A stretch of 64,000 nt of DNA from Sphingomonas sp. 28-63-12 (GCA_002281535.1 NCGD01000004.1:1-64000); one strand, 5' to 3'; counted from the stretch's first letter, positions 25,865 to 36,107 are shown. Notes: a model not told the origin generated them from the sequence alone. Translations and numbers: made by a program.

Positions 25865-25900
25865 AGAACCACCCGGGAAGAAAACTTCCCGGGTGGTTCT
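25865..25900 (+). terminator. Long perfect hairpin after the TonB receptor
   Basis: A 16-bp perfect stem (AGAACCACCCGGGAAG with its complement) and an AAAA loop, 66 bases after the receptor stop. It lacks a T-run but is one of the most stable hairpins in the window. Confidence 0.65.
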
Positions 25901-25965
25901 GCGTCGGCTCTTCCCTGCGCCGCTCAAATCGTTACCGGTCAGCCCGCACGATTTCAGGAGCCCCC

Positions 25966-26643
25966 ATGCAATTCGACGACGTCATCCTCGGCCGCCGCAG
26001 CATTCGCGGGTATAAGCCCGATCCCGTGCCCCGCGCGCTGATCGAGGAAATCCTGACGATCGCGATGCGCGCACCGTCGTCGATGAACACCCAGCCCTGG
26101 AATTTCACCGTCATCACCGGCGAACCGCTCGACCGGATCCGGGCGGGCAATACCGAACGCATGATCGCCGGCGTGCCGCAATCACGCGAATTCCGAACCG
26201 GCCAGCCCTTTGCTGGCCCGCATCGCGACCGGCAGATCGGGGTTGCCAAGCAGCTGTTCGCGGCGATGGGTATTGCGCGTGATGATCAGGCAATGCGCCA
26301 GGATTGGGTGCTCCGCGGCTTTCGCCAGTTTGATGCGCCGGTCTGCGTGATCATCACTTATGACAAGGTGCTCGACGGCAGCGACGACACGCCATTTGAT
26401 TGCGGCGCGGTCGCCACCGCGCTCGTCAACGCGGCCTGGTCGCGCGGGCTCGGCGCGGTGATCAACAGCCAGGGCATCATGCAATCCCCAGTGGTACGCG
26501 AACATGCCGGCATCGCCGACGATCAGGTAATCATGAAGAGCATCGCGCTGGGCTGGCCCGATGACGATTTCCCGGCCAACGCCGTTGTCTCGACGCGCAA
26601 GACCGTTGACGAAGCGGCGGTTTTCGTGGGGTTTGCCGATTAG
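25966..26643 (+). CDS. Nitroreductase family flavoprotein
   Basis: 225 residues. The N-terminus VILGRRSIRGYKPDPVPRALIEEIL carries the R-R-S-x-R FMN-binding motif, followed by APSSMNTQPWNFTVI. The C-terminus has the conserved region around GLGAVINSQGI, LGWPDDD and TRKTVDE. These FMN enzymes reduce nitro-aromatics, quinones or dehydrogenate substrates using NAD(P)H. The substrate here is unknown. It is preceded by a Shine-Dalgarno-like AGGAG at 25955-25959. Confidence 0.88.
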   Translation: MQFDDVILGRRSIRGYKPDPVPRALIEEILTIAMRAPSSMNTQPWNFTVITGEPLDRIRAGNTERMIAGVPQSREFRTGQPFAGPHRDRQIGVAKQLFAAMGIARDDQAMRQDWVLRGFRQFDAPVCVIITYDKVLDGSDDTPFDCGAVATALVNAAWSRGLGAVINSQGIMQSPVVREHAGIADDQVIMKSIALGWPDDDFPANAVVSTRKTVDEAAVFVGFAD

Positions 26644-26786
26644 AAGGCGATGATCGCATCATCGCCCGCTGAATCGGGATCGATCAGCAATGATTGGTAA
26701 CGAACCAGCGAAACGCGGGCAAACCCATTAGTCTATCAGGATCGTCGTACCAGGCGGCATCGGCCGCCCTTGGCAAAGGAACGATC

Positions 26787-27032
26787 ATGATTTTCTTCAC
26801 CTCACTGGCTTCGATCGCCATCTTGGCCGCGGCGCCCGCCCTGGCCGCCGACCGGACCCCGGCGGCAACTGCAGCCCCGCGCTGCGCGCCCCACCATTTG
26901 CCGATTCCCGACGGCAAGGGCCTGGTCACCACCGTGATGCGGTGCAGCGACCGCGGTACAGCGACCGAAGCCGCTGCGGTGCCGCAGCGCCCGGCGGCAA
27001 AGGCTGACGCCAAGGCCGTCCCCGCCGGCTGA
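26787..27032 (+). CDS. Small secreted protein
   Basis: 81 residues from MIFFTSLASIAILAAAPALA, a signal peptide cleaved after ALA. The mature peptide has two cysteines (RCAPHHL and MRCSDR) and an alanine-rich tail (PAAKADAKAVPAG). It resembles the other small exported Cys-containing proteins of this genome in size and layout. No function assigned. It starts from the internal ATG because the upstream codons precede the signal peptide. Confidence 0.65.
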   Translation: MIFFTSLASIAILAAAPALAADRTPAATAAPRCAPHHLPIPDGKGLVTTVMRCSDRGTATEAAAVPQRPAAKADAKAVPAG

Positions 27033-27056
27033 GTCGGCGCGCACCGACCTTATCGC

Positions 27057-27096
27057 GCCCGGGGCGAGCGCCCCTACCCCCTCGCTCGCCCCGGGC
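27057..27096 (+). terminator. GC-rich terminator-like hairpin
   Basis: GCCCGGGGCGAGCG pairs with CGCTCGCCCCGGGC (14 bp, 12-nt loop) 24 bases after the small secreted protein stop. It lacks a T-run. Confidence 0.55.
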
Positions 27097-27220
27097 CTGC
27101 CAAATGCACTTGCCCGGCATCCTGCGCCCCGTTTCACCTTGCAACCTACCGCCCTCGCTGGCATCCCTCGCGACCATAAGGTGATCTCGCAAGATCGCAG
27201 GTCCAGATGGAGAGCAAGCC

Positions 27221-28645
27221 ATGCACAGCTACCTGAAGCACTATATCGACGGCGCCTGGATCGAGAGCGACGGCGGCACACGGCATGATGTTATCAATCC
27301 AGCAACCGAAGCGCCCTGCACCGAAATCACGCTGGGCACCAAGGCCGATGTCGACAAGGCAGTGACCGCGGCGCGCGCCGCTTTCGAGAGCTGGTCGCAG
27401 ACCACCGTGGCCGAGCGCGCCGCCATCCTCACCCGGATCATCGAAGAATATAAGGCGCGCATGCCCGATCTTGCCAAAGCGGTGAGCGAGGAGATGGGTG
27501 CGCCGATCGGCTTTGCCAGCGCTGCGCAGGTGCCCGCCGGGCTCGGTCATTTCATCTCGACATTGAAGGCGCTGAACGAATTTCCATTCGAGGAACGGCT
27601 TGGTCGCGCACGCGTGGTGCATGAGGCGCTGGGTGTTGTCGCCATGATCACGCCGTGGAACTGGCCGCTCAACCAGATCACCGCCAAGGTGGCGCCAGCG
27701 CTCGCCGCCGGCGACACGATCATCCTGAAGCCGTCCGAGGAAGCGCCGGGCTGCGCGATGATCCTTGCCGAAATCCTCGACAAGGCCGGCGTACCAGCCG
27801 GGGTGTTCAACCTGGTCAATGGCGATGGCCCCGGCGTCGGGGCCGCCCTTTCCAGCCACCGCGACGTCGATATGGTGAGCTTCACCGGGTCGACACGGGC
27901 GGGCATTGCGGTCGCGCAGGCGGCGGCGGCCACGGTCAAGCGGGTCCATCAGGAACTGGGCGGCAAGGCGCCCAATCTGGTGCTGGAGGGGGCCGACCTG
28001 CAAGCGGTGCTGCCACCGACATTGATGGGTGTGCTCGCCAATTCGGGCCAGAGCTGCATAGCACCGACACGACTGCTGGTGCATAAATCGCAAACTGCGG
28101 GTGCGGTCGCGGTCGCCAAGGCGATGTTCGAGGCAACCACGGTTGGCGATCCGGCCGAAATGGGTGCGCATATTGGGCCCGTCGTCAACAAGGCGCAATT
28201 CGACAAGATCCAGGGGTTGATCCAGTCAGCCATCGACGAAGGCGCAACGCTGGTCACCGGTGGCACTGGTCGCCCCGATGGCCGCAATTCGGGCTATTAT
28301 ATCAAGCCGACCTTATTTGCCGACGTCACGCCCGGCATGCGGATCGCGCAGGAAGAAACCTTTGGGCCGGTGGCGACAATCACCAGCTATGACACGCTCG
28401 AAGAGGGCATCCGCATCGCCAATGATACGCCTTACGGCCTGTCTGCGACGATCTCGGGCGATCCGGCTGCTGCTGCCAAGGTCGCCCCGAAACTGCGCGC
28501 CGGGCTGGTGACGATCAACGGCTGGAGCCCGGACGGCAATGCACCGTTCGGCGGCTACAAACAGTCTGGCAATGGCCGCGAGAACGGCAAATACGGGCTG
28601 ACCGATTTCATGGAAGTGAAAACGATCGTCGGCGAGCCTGCCTGA
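27221..28645 (+). CDS. Aldehyde dehydrogenase family protein
   Basis: 474 residues, the usual length. NAD(P)+-dependent oxidation of an aldehyde to the acid. The catalytic cysteine lies in NSGQSCIAPTRLLV (around residue 280) and the general-base glutamate in HQELGGKAPNLVLEG; MITPWNWPLNQITAKVAPAL is the Rossmann core start, and EETFGPVATI the late motif. It ends with FGGYKQSGNGRENGKYGL and is 7 bp from the next ATG, so it is probably co-transcribed with the ATP-grasp gene. The substrate is unknown. Confidence 0.92.
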   Translation: MHSYLKHYIDGAWIESDGGTRHDVINPATEAPCTEITLGTKADVDKAVTAARAAFESWSQTTVAERAAILTRIIEEYKARMPDLAKAVSEEMGAPIGFASAAQVPAGLGHFISTLKALNEFPFEERLGRARVVHEALGVVAMITPWNWPLNQITAKVAPALAAGDTIILKPSEEAPGCAMILAEILDKAGVPAGVFNLVNGDGPGVGAALSSHRDVDMVSFTGSTRAGIAVAQAAAATVKRVHQELGGKAPNLVLEGADLQAVLPPTLMGVLANSGQSCIAPTRLLVHKSQTAGAVAVAKAMFEATTVGDPAEMGAHIGPVVNKAQFDKIQGLIQSAIDEGATLVTGGTGRPDGRNSGYYIKPTLFADVTPGMRIAQEETFGPVATITSYDTLEEGIRIANDTPYGLSATISGDPAAAAKVAPKLRAGLVTINGWSPDGNAPFGGYKQSGNGRENGKYGLTDFMEVKTIVGEPA

Positions 28646-28652
28646 ACCGACG

Positions 28653-29507
28653 ATGCCGGCAATCATCGATATGTTGATGCCGGCATCGGGTGATCCCTAT
28701 GCCGAGATGGCGGCGGTGACGCTGGCGCCCTATCATGCGGCATTCGCTTCGGCCGGGATGACGATCGTGCCGCGCCCCTGGGATCGGGGGCCTGGTACAG
28801 GCGCGACGACGCTGGCGTTGTTTGCCTGGGGCTATCACACCCGCGTCGCCGCCTGGCGGGCAATGCTGGCGGCCTGGCCGGACGATCGCCTGCTGCTCAA
28901 TCCGGCGGTGCTGCTCGACTGGAATACGCGCAAAACCTATCTGTCGGCGCTGGCGGCGGCGGACGTGAAGATCGTACCGAGCTGGTTCGGCGATGCCGAT
29001 CAGGCCAGCGTCGATGCCGCGTTCGATCGGTTCGGCGTCAATGAGCTGGTGGTGAAGCCGCAAATCTCCGGCGGCAGCTATTGCACAGCACGGATCGGTC
29101 GCGGGGCGACGGTCACGCCGCTGGCCGACGCAATCATCCAGCCACTGCTCGATTCCGTCGGCGGCGAGGGCGAATTGTCGATCATCTTCATCGGCGGTGC
29201 ATTCAGCCATGCCGCGCGCAAAGTGGCCCAGCCCGGCGAGTTTCGCGTGCAACCGCAATTTGGCGGTGTCTTCACCGCCTGGGCGCCCAGTGACGACGCG
29301 ATGGCGATCGCCAGGCTGGCATTGGCCGCGCTGCCCGCCGCGCCGCTCTATGCGCGGGTCGACCTGATCCGCCTGGCCGACGGCAGCCTGGCGCTGATGG
29401 AGCTGGAGGCGATCGAGCCCGATCTTTATCCCGACATCGATGCCGGCGTCCCGGCACGGCTTGCGTCAGCCGTGCGCGCGATCATTGATCGCGCGCAGCC
29501 TCAATAG
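28653..29507 (+). CDS. ATP-grasp domain protein
   Basis: 284 residues. Motifs of glutathione-synthetase-type ATP-grasp enzymes are visible: NPAVLLDWNTRKTYLSAL (linker helix), FGVNELVVKPQISGGSYCTAR (ATP-binding lysine and glycine loop), and the metal/ATP site at YARVDLIRLADGSLALMELEAIEPDLY. Such enzymes ligate a carboxylate to an amine or thiol using ATP. The substrate is not clear. It follows an aldehyde dehydrogenase with 7 bp between, so the two may act on one compound. It ends in a 7-base overlap with the converging tamB. Confidence 0.75.
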   Translation: MPAIIDMLMPASGDPYAEMAAVTLAPYHAAFASAGMTIVPRPWDRGPGTGATTLALFAWGYHTRVAAWRAMLAAWPDDRLLLNPAVLLDWNTRKTYLSALAAADVKIVPSWFGDADQASVDAAFDRFGVNELVVKPQISGGSYCTARIGRGATVTPLADAIIQPLLDSVGGEGELSIIFIGGAFSHAARKVAQPGEFRVQPQFGGVFTAWAPSDDAMAIARLALAALPAAPLYARVDLIRLADGSLALMELEAIEPDLYPDIDAGVPARLASAVRAIIDRAQPQ

Positions 29508-32500
29508 TCCTTGGAGACCCGGATATTGGCGCTCTGTCGACCGATCGTCGAGATCGTCGACAGGATCGACAGCCAGCGCGTTACCCGGAACTCGATCTGC
29601 GTGGCCGAATAACCCGCGCCGTCGCTGATGATTTCCGCATAGAGCTTGCGCGTGATGAATTTCCCCGCTGCGACGGAAGAGCCGGTGCGGCCTACACTGG
29701 TATCCGCCGGCAGGATCCGCAGCCGATCCAGCCCGGCGACACGGCGCAGCGCGTTGATCGGATTGAGGCCATTGCCGCCGCCCTGCAGCGCCGCGACCGC
29801 TGCGGCCAGCTGCAGCGCTTCGGGGGCCGAGAGGTTGGTGATCGACGTGCCGAACAACAGCCGCGACAATAACTCGTCCTGCGGCAAGGCAGGCACGCTT
29901 GAGAAGCTGATCTCCGGGCGGGTCGCGGGTCCGGTCACTTGAATCTTGGCAGACAGGCCCGTGCTGTCGGCATTGGCCGAGATGTCGATGACCGGGTTGG
30001 CCGGGGTTTCGCCGCCGAAACGGATCACGCCCCGCTCGATATCAAATTCGCGGCCGGAAAACTCATAGGAGCCGCGAATGATGTCGGCGCGGCCGGTAAT
30101 GGCCGGATTGTCGGGCGCGCCGCCAATGCGCAGGTCTGCCGTCCATTCGCTGCTCAGCCCCAGCCCGCTGACCCGCAGCCCGTCGCGCGCCTTGGCGTGA
30201 ATATCGAGCCGCCAGGGGGCAAGCGGGCGATCTTCCTCGACGTTCATATCGTCAGGCAGGTTGATCTCCCGGATGTTGAGCTGCGGTACCGCCGTCGCCG
30301 CCACGGCCTGGCCAAGCCGGTAGCGGCTGGCATTGAGCGTGACGTCGCCGGCAATGACCCCGCCCGAGCCGCTGGAATGGATCGTCAGCGGCCCGGTCAC
30401 CGTGGCGGCAATGTCATCGCGGTTGATCATCACGGCCTTGTCGGCCTGCAGGCGAAGATCGATGCCGAAGCCGTTGACGGCGGCAAAATCAAAGCTGCCG
30501 CTGCCCGTCACCCGCCCGCCCTTGCCGGCATCGGCGGCGAAATTTTCAAAGCTCAGTTGCGAACCATTGAAGGTGCCGGCCGCTTCCACCCCGGTCAACA
30601 CCGTCCCGGTAGTCCCGCTTTCGATCCGCGCGCCCTTTGCCCGCACGACCCCGCGAATGCGCGGATCATTGACCTTGCCGCCCAGATCGGCGCCGATCTG
30701 GATCGGGCCGGACAGGTCGAACAGCTCGATCCCGGTCAACCGCCACAATGTATCGGCAGGGCCATCATAGCGGACCTGTGCGAATAACTGCGCATTGGCG
30801 AGCCGTGCCTTGAGGCTGCCGGCGCCGAGCGGCGACAGCCGCGCCTGGGCGCGCCCGATCGTCTTGCCGCCACTGACCATCACGGCGCGAAGCGCGGCGT
30901 TGTTGGCCTGCAGCACGCCGGCCACGCCAAGATCGATTGGCTTTGACGAGAGCACCAGCCCGGAGCGGCTGAGCCCACGCACCGTCATATCCATCTTGCC
31001 GACCGGTGCCGCGCCGCGCCCGTCGCTATAGCTCAGCTGCCCCGAAGCGCTGCCCGTCAGGCCCAGACCGGGATAGACAATATCAAGGATCGTCAGCGGC
31101 AGTTGCGCAACAGTGGCGTCGATCGCCGCTGAATCGCTGCTGAAGCGACCGCCGACTTCAGCATTACCGCCCGCAAAGGCAAGCTTTGTCGGCGCGAGAA
31201 GCCAGCCATCGCCGACGCGGGTCACGATCGCTGGGGTGAGCAGCTTGACCGGTCGCCGATCAATCGTCCCCCCAGCCGTGATCCGGTAGCGATCGGCAGT
31301 GACGTCTGCCTCGCCGCGAATATCGAAGGCGCGGCCGCGCGCGCCGGCAATCGCCCCCTTGATCGTGCCGACCCCGCCACGCAGCGACGCCGTTCCCTCG
31401 AACCGGGCAAGGCCGAGCGCGCCGCGCCGCAAGCCGCTGCCCTTGACGCTTGCCTCAACCGACGCCCCTTGCGGATAGAGCATCGTTACCAGATCGAGCC
31501 GACCGCGACGCAGCACCGAATCGCCCAGCACCTGCGCGTTGGCCGCATCGAGATGCGCCTCAATCCGCTGCACGCCATTAGCGGGCGCAAAGCCGATCGC
31601 CCCGGTCACGCCGCCACCAGTGACGGTGAGCGTGCCATCAAAACCGCCTGCTGCCGCAAGTAATGCGCCATTCGCCTTGATCCCGCCGGCATCGAGCGCC
31701 TCGATCACGATCGTGGCGCGCTGGTTCCTGGGCAGCAGCAGCCGGCCATGGCTGACAAAATCCCCGAGGGTGGAGCCGCCATTTGCCGTGAATGCATAAC
31801 CCTCCGGGGTCGGATCGAGATGCGCGCGCACGGTGCTGAGCCCCAGCGTATCGTTGGGATGGGCCAGCGTGATATCGACCGTCGGCCGTTCGATGCGGCC
31901 ATCGAGCTTGAGCGTCAGGGGGCCATAAGTGCGCTGCGTGCCGACACCCTCGAAATAGAAGCTGCCATCGCGCCGGTGATAGCCCGCACCGGTGATCCGG
32001 ATATCAGGCGCGGTCAGCACCAGGCTGCTGAAGTGAAGCACGCCATCGGTCGATTGTTCGAGATTGGCAGCCAACCGGGGCAAGCCGCCGGCCAGCGACC
32101 GGAAAAATTCATTATCGAGCCGGATCACCTGCGCGCTGGCGGAGCCAAGGATCCGCGCGCCCTTGCCATTGGGATCGGGCACGACGTGCAGCATCGTAAC
32201 GACATCGACGATGCCGAGCCCGGGAATAAGATAGCGGCCGAGCCCGCCATCGATGCCGATATCGAAGCGGCCGTTCTTCAGATCGACAAGCACGTTGAAG
32301 CTGCCGTTGAGCTTGTCCGATTTGAACTGCAAATTGCTGCCGGTGATCAGCGCGGCGGTGATCTGCAGCTTGCCGTCAAGCGTCAGGTTGCGGAGGATTT
32401 CGCCCGCCACTTTGTCGACTCCGGTGACGCTGGCAACGCTGACGTGGAGCGGCACGACGATCGGCTGCTTGCTGAGCCGGCCCTTGCCTGCGGCGACAAT

Positions 32501-33664
32501 ATTGTTGAAGCCTTCCTTGCCGAACGACACGAAATCGGCGGTAAGGCGGTATTCGAAAGCCGCTGTGGCGAAGGCACCGTCCAGAATTGCGCGCAATTCC
32601 ACCTTGCGGCCCACCATCTTGGGCAGCAGCGCCGGCGGCTGGAGCAACTGCGTGCGGATGCGCAGCTTGCGGAAGCCGCTGGCCGCAAGATCAACCCCCC
32701 CGCCAACATCAATCGCCAGCGCCGACGACCGCAGCGTCAATTCGCCGTCGAGCTGGCGGTCCACCAGGGTGGCCGCGCCGTTGACCGCGATCCCCGGCAG
32801 CGCCATCCTGACCAGCTTGTCGCTCGACATGCCCGACGGTGTCAGTGCCCCGGTCAAGGTGTAGGCCCCGGACCGGTTACCGAGGGCGAGATCGACCACG
32901 CGCTTGCCACCGACATCGGCGAGCGCCGTCCCGCGCCAGCGCGACCAGCGCCCGACCCCGGCGATGCGCGCCCTGATCGGCCTGGTCAGCCGGGCGAGCT
33001 TGGCTGTGAGGCCATTGGCCGCGCCCTCGGCGCGCAGATCGATGTCGAAGCGATCCCGATCCGGCTCGACATCCAGCTTGAGCAGCAACCTGTCGCTGCC
33101 TTCGACCAGCGCGCGCAGATCGATGAGTGCCCGCCCCTTATGGATATCGGCCCGGCCGGCAAGGCTACCGGTGCGCGCCGTACCGGTGACGACGCGATCA
33201 ATCGCCAGCCGATCGACGCGCAGCATGCCGATCAGGATATCGAAACTTGGCAGCACCGGGCTTGGCTTGCCGGTCCGCACCACTTCGGGGAGCTTGACGA
33301 GGCGTGCCTGCGGTATCGTCAGCTGCCTGATTTCGAGCCGGTTCGACAGCCAGGCCAGCGGTGCCCAGCTGAGCGACGCGCGCGGCACGACCAGCACCAG
33401 CCCCTTGCGATCGTAGACACGTACATCGTTCAACATTGCATGACCGAATACCGAGCCGTCGATCCGGCCAACGGCATAGCGCAGCCCGTTCGACGGCCGG
33501 AGCGCGCCGATCCGATCGGCGATGAAGCGGTGGCCGATGCTCGAATCGAGCAGCAGCAGACCCGCCAGCCCAAGCGCGAGCAGCCCGCCCAGCGCGATGG
33601 CGAGTCTGCGCCGCCAGCGAGGCTGGGCAGCAACCGGTGCCGGTATCGGTGCTTCTTCGGTCAA
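29501..33664 (-). CDS. tamB: Translocation and assembly module inner-membrane component TamB
   Basis: 1387 residues. An N-terminal transmembrane helix (residues 18-40) anchors it in the inner membrane; a long beta-helical periplasmic body follows, then the conserved C-terminal DUF490 domain with its last motifs (QDELLSRLLFGTSITNLS and RITRWLSILSTISTIG near the end). It forms the TAM complex with the outer-membrane TamA and helps insert autotransporter-type and other proteins, or phospholipid transport. It overlaps tamA by 4 bases, an operon with tamA first. Confidence 0.93.
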   Translation of the reverse strand: MTEEAPIPAPVAAQPRWRRRLAIALGGLLALGLAGLLLLDSSIGHRFIADRIGALRPSNGLRYAVGRIDGSVFGHAMLNDVRVYDRKGLVLVVPRASLSWAPLAWLSNRLEIRQLTIPQARLVKLPEVVRTGKPSPVLPSFDILIGMLRVDRLAIDRVVTGTARTGSLAGRADIHKGRALIDLRALVEGSDRLLLKLDVEPDRDRFDIDLRAEGAANGLTAKLARLTRPIRARIAGVGRWSRWRGTALADVGGKRVVDLALGNRSGAYTLTGALTPSGMSSDKLVRMALPGIAVNGAATLVDRQLDGELTLRSSALAIDVGGGVDLAASGFRKLRIRTQLLQPPALLPKMVGRKVELRAILDGAFATAAFEYRLTADFVSFGKEGFNNIVAAGKGRLSKQPIVVPLHVSVASVTGVDKVAGEILRNLTLDGKLQITAALITGSNLQFKSDKLNGSFNVLVDLKNGRFDIGIDGGLGRYLIPGLGIVDVVTMLHVVPDPNGKGARILGSASAQVIRLDNEFFRSLAGGLPRLAANLEQSTDGVLHFSSLVLTAPDIRITGAGYHRRDGSFYFEGVGTQRTYGPLTLKLDGRIERPTVDITLAHPNDTLGLSTVRAHLDPTPEGYAFTANGGSTLGDFVSHGRLLLPRNQRATIVIEALDAGGIKANGALLAAAGGFDGTLTVTGGGVTGAIGFAPANGVQRIEAHLDAANAQVLGDSVLRRGRLDLVTMLYPQGASVEASVKGSGLRRGALGLARFEGTASLRGGVGTIKGAIAGARGRAFDIRGEADVTADRYRITAGGTIDRRPVKLLTPAIVTRVGDGWLLAPTKLAFAGGNAEVGGRFSSDSAAIDATVAQLPLTILDIVYPGLGLTGSASGQLSYSDGRGAAPVGKMDMTVRGLSRSGLVLSSKPIDLGVAGVLQANNAALRAVMVSGGKTIGRAQARLSPLGAGSLKARLANAQLFAQVRYDGPADTLWRLTGIELFDLSGPIQIGADLGGKVNDPRIRGVVRAKGARIESGTTGTVLTGVEAAGTFNGSQLSFENFAADAGKGGRVTGSGSFDFAAVNGFGIDLRLQADKAVMINRDDIAATVTGPLTIHSSGSGGVIAGDVTLNASRYRLGQAVAATAVPQLNIREINLPDDMNVEEDRPLAPWRLDIHAKARDGLRVSGLGLSSEWTADLRIGGAPDNPAITGRADIIRGSYEFSGREFDIERGVIRFGGETPANPVIDISANADSTGLSAKIQVTGPATRPEISFSSVPALPQDELLSRLLFGTSITNLSAPEALQLAAAVAALQGGGNGLNPINALRRVAGLDRLRILPADTSVGRTGSSVAAGKFITRKLYAEIISDGAGYSATQIEFRVTRWLSILSTISTIGRQSANIRVSKDY

Positions 33665-35640
33665 AAAGCCTGCCCCAGCGAGACATAGACGGCAACACGC
33701 GGATCGCCCTTTTGCGGGTTAAGCGGGGTACCGACATCGATCCGGATCGGGCCGAAATTCGAATAATAGCGCAGGCCCACCCCAGCCCCATATTGCAAGG
33801 CGGTGAATTTCGGCAGGTTCGAGGTATAGATGTTGCCGGCATCGAAGAACGGTACCAGCCCGAACGGGCCAAAGACCTTGACGCGGGCCTCGATCGAAAA
33901 TTCGGTCAGGCTGCGGCCGCCGATTGGATCGTTATTCGGGTCGCGCGGACCAATATCCTGATAGCCATAGCCGCGCACCGACGCACCACCGCCGGCGTAG
34001 AAGCGCCGCGACGGCGCAATCGCATCGCGCGGTGCGCCGACAATGGTGCCGAGCCTGACCCGACCGGCGAGCACGACCCGATCGCCGATCGACTGATAGG
34101 CGCTGCCATCGAGCTGAATACGCGCATAGCCAAAGGCCGAGCCTTGCAGCGACAGTTCCGGCGACAGTCGCCCCCCGAGCCGGAACCCCTTGGTCGGGTT
34201 GAGCAGATCGTCCGATCCGTCATAATTCAGGCTGGTCGGCAGCGCGGCAATGAAAAAGGTTCGGCGGCGCGGCGCGCCGGTCGACAGGATAACGTCGCGT
34301 TCATCGGACGCAACCAGCTCTGCGCCGACCGACCAGCTCCACGCCTTTTGGAAGAAGATCGTCGTCTGACGCTCGAGCGTGCCGCTCAACGAAAATGATG
34401 TCGCCTGATAGGCCGCGCGATTGACGTTGGAGGCTGTCGCCTGCCCGGTCAGCACCCGATCGCGCCCTTCGAAATTGTTGCGCCGGAAAATCACCCCGCC
34501 CGATTGCTCCTGCGTGCCCGCAACGCCGCGCACCGTCAGCGCGCCTTCGGGCGGAAACAGATTGCGATGCGTCCAGCTCACCGCGGCGCGCACCCCTTCA
34601 CCGGTGCCATAGCCAAGCTCCCCGGCGATGGTTCGCGGCGGTGCTGGCAGCAGTGCCACATCGATGTCGACCGTCCCCGGCACTTCGCCCTCGATCGGTT
34701 TGACCTCGGCCGACGAGACGATGCCCGTCTGGATCAGGGTGCGACGGAGATCGTCGAGCGCGCTTTCGTCAAACGGCTCGCCTGGCTTGAACCGGGCAAT
34801 TTTCTCGATGTGGTGCGCGTTCATCAGCCGGTTGGGGGCAATGACGACATGACCGAAATTGCGCGCGCCGCCCGGTTCGACCGCCAACTCGAGCGTCGCC
34901 GTCTGGGTGGCATGATCAATGACGATTTCGGACTGGCCGATTTTCGCAAAGGGAAACCCCTGCTCGCCGATCCGCGTCCGCAATTCCGCCTCACCGATCG
35001 TGATGGCATCGGCATTGACCGGATCATTTGCCGCCACGCCAAATTCCTTGCGCAGCGGTGCCGCCTTGTCGCCCGTCGCCGCCAGCCCCGGCAGCGCCAC
35101 GCTATCGAAGCGATATTGCGGCCCGGGCACGACGCTCAGCACGACCAGCGGCTCGCCATCCTGGCTTTCGAGGCTGTTGCTGATTTCCGCGTCATAATAG
35201 CCCGCGCCGCGCAGTAGCGATTGCAACAGGGCCGCATCCTCGCGCGCGCGCCGTTCAATCTGCGCGGCGTTGGAGGGCTCGCCACGATGCGTCCGCAAGG
35301 TCGACAGCGAATCGAACCGCGACCTGAACACCGAATCGGCCACCGCCTCGATACCGTCGACGCGATAATCATAGCGGGTGAGATCGGCGATGTCGGTGGT
35401 TGAGGCAGTGGCAGCGACGGCGTCAGGCGTCGTCGTCAGGTCCGGCCAGGCGACACCAAGATCGGGCAACGCCGCCATCGGAGATTCCGGATCTAGCGCG
35501 TCGGCCGACGGTGCGGAAGCAGCCGGCGGCGGTGCCGGGCGGGGCGCCTCCTGGGCCGAGGCAGCGAGCGGCGTCGCGCAGGCCATCAATCCGGCCGCCG
35601 CACAGCTCACTCCATTTTGTCTTTTGATACGCCACACCAT
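33661..35640 (-). CDS. tamA: Omp85-family TamA
   Basis: 659 residues. A signal peptide (MVWRIKRQNGVSCAAAGLMA...) ends near ASAQE, then a Pro/Ala-rich linker (residues 35-60). Three POTRA-like repeats span about residues 90-330 and an Omp85 16-stranded barrel the rest. The final residues (VGTPLNPQKGDPRVAVYVSLGQAF) match the barrel end with terminal phenylalanine. With no lipoproteins nearby it is TamA rather than BamA. Its stop overlaps the tamB start (ATGA-type). Confidence 0.93.
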   Translation of the reverse strand: MVWRIKRQNGVSCAAAGLMACATPLAASAQEAPRPAPPPAASAPSADALDPESPMAALPDLGVAWPDLTTTPDAVAATASTTDIADLTRYDYRVDGIEAVADSVFRSRFDSLSTLRTHRGEPSNAAQIERRAREDAALLQSLLRGAGYYDAEISNSLESQDGEPLVVLSVVPGPQYRFDSVALPGLAATGDKAAPLRKEFGVAANDPVNADAITIGEAELRTRIGEQGFPFAKIGQSEIVIDHATQTATLELAVEPGGARNFGHVVIAPNRLMNAHHIEKIARFKPGEPFDESALDDLRRTLIQTGIVSSAEVKPIEGEVPGTVDIDVALLPAPPRTIAGELGYGTGEGVRAAVSWTHRNLFPPEGALTVRGVAGTQEQSGGVIFRRNNFEGRDRVLTGQATASNVNRAAYQATSFSLSGTLERQTTIFFQKAWSWSVGAELVASDERDVILSTGAPRRRTFFIAALPTSLNYDGSDDLLNPTKGFRLGGRLSPELSLQGSAFGYARIQLDGSAYQSIGDRVVLAGRVRLGTIVGAPRDAIAPSRRFYAGGGASVRGYGYQDIGPRDPNNDPIGGRSLTEFSIEARVKVFGPFGLVPFFDAGNIYTSNLPKFTALQYGAGVGLRYYSNFGPIRIDVGTPLNPQKGDPRVAVYVSLGQAF

Positions 35641-35739
35641 CGCGCCGCTCTAGCGCCCGCCGGCGGCAAGGGACAGCGCTGGCGATCGCCGATCGGGCGA
35701 AATCAACGCGGGTGCGGCTCGTCGTACCGCAGCCCGGCG

Positions 35740-36033
35740 TTAATGGACCGTGCCAACGGCGCGTCCGGTCGACAGCAGCACGATCAACCGCTCGATCTGG
35801 CGCCACCGGCAAAAGCCCAGCGCGTTGCCCAGATTCCGGCTGCGTTCGGCCAATGCGGCAGCCTCAAACCCGGCATCGTCGCCAAAACGCGCAATCAAAT
35901 CGGCGGCGGAATCAACCGCGGCACGATCGTGGAGATAGGGAGTTGGGGGAGCAGCCTCATCGGCTTGATCGTAAAAGGGAAATGCCATGGACGCGGCGAT
36001 AAGGGCTAATGCTGGCGCGACGATTACGGGCAA
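35740..36033 (-). CDS. Small secreted hypothetical protein
   Basis: 97 residues (MPVIVAPALALIAASMAFPF), with a signal-like hydrophobic start and a C-terminus of FCRWRQIERLIVLLSTGRAVG. The FCRWRQIERLIVLLS stretch looks conserved and helical. No function assigned. It diverges from the small membrane protein at 36108. Confidence 0.6.
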   Translation of the reverse strand: MPVIVAPALALIAASMAFPFYDQADEAAPPTPYLHDRAAVDSAADLIARFGDDAGFEAAALAERSRNLGNALGFCRWRQIERLIVLLSTGRAVGTVH

Positions 36034-36107
36034 TGGTAAACGCGACGTCGGTAATTGCCTTTATCGCCGCACTGGCGCGCGGCGCTGTCCCATGGCAGGG
36101 CAGCCTG

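Noticed and set aside
31748-33688. 646-codon frame antisense to tamB
   Set aside because: It is a typical GC-rich shadow of a real gene on the other strand, with no recognisable domain; tamB has clear family motifs.
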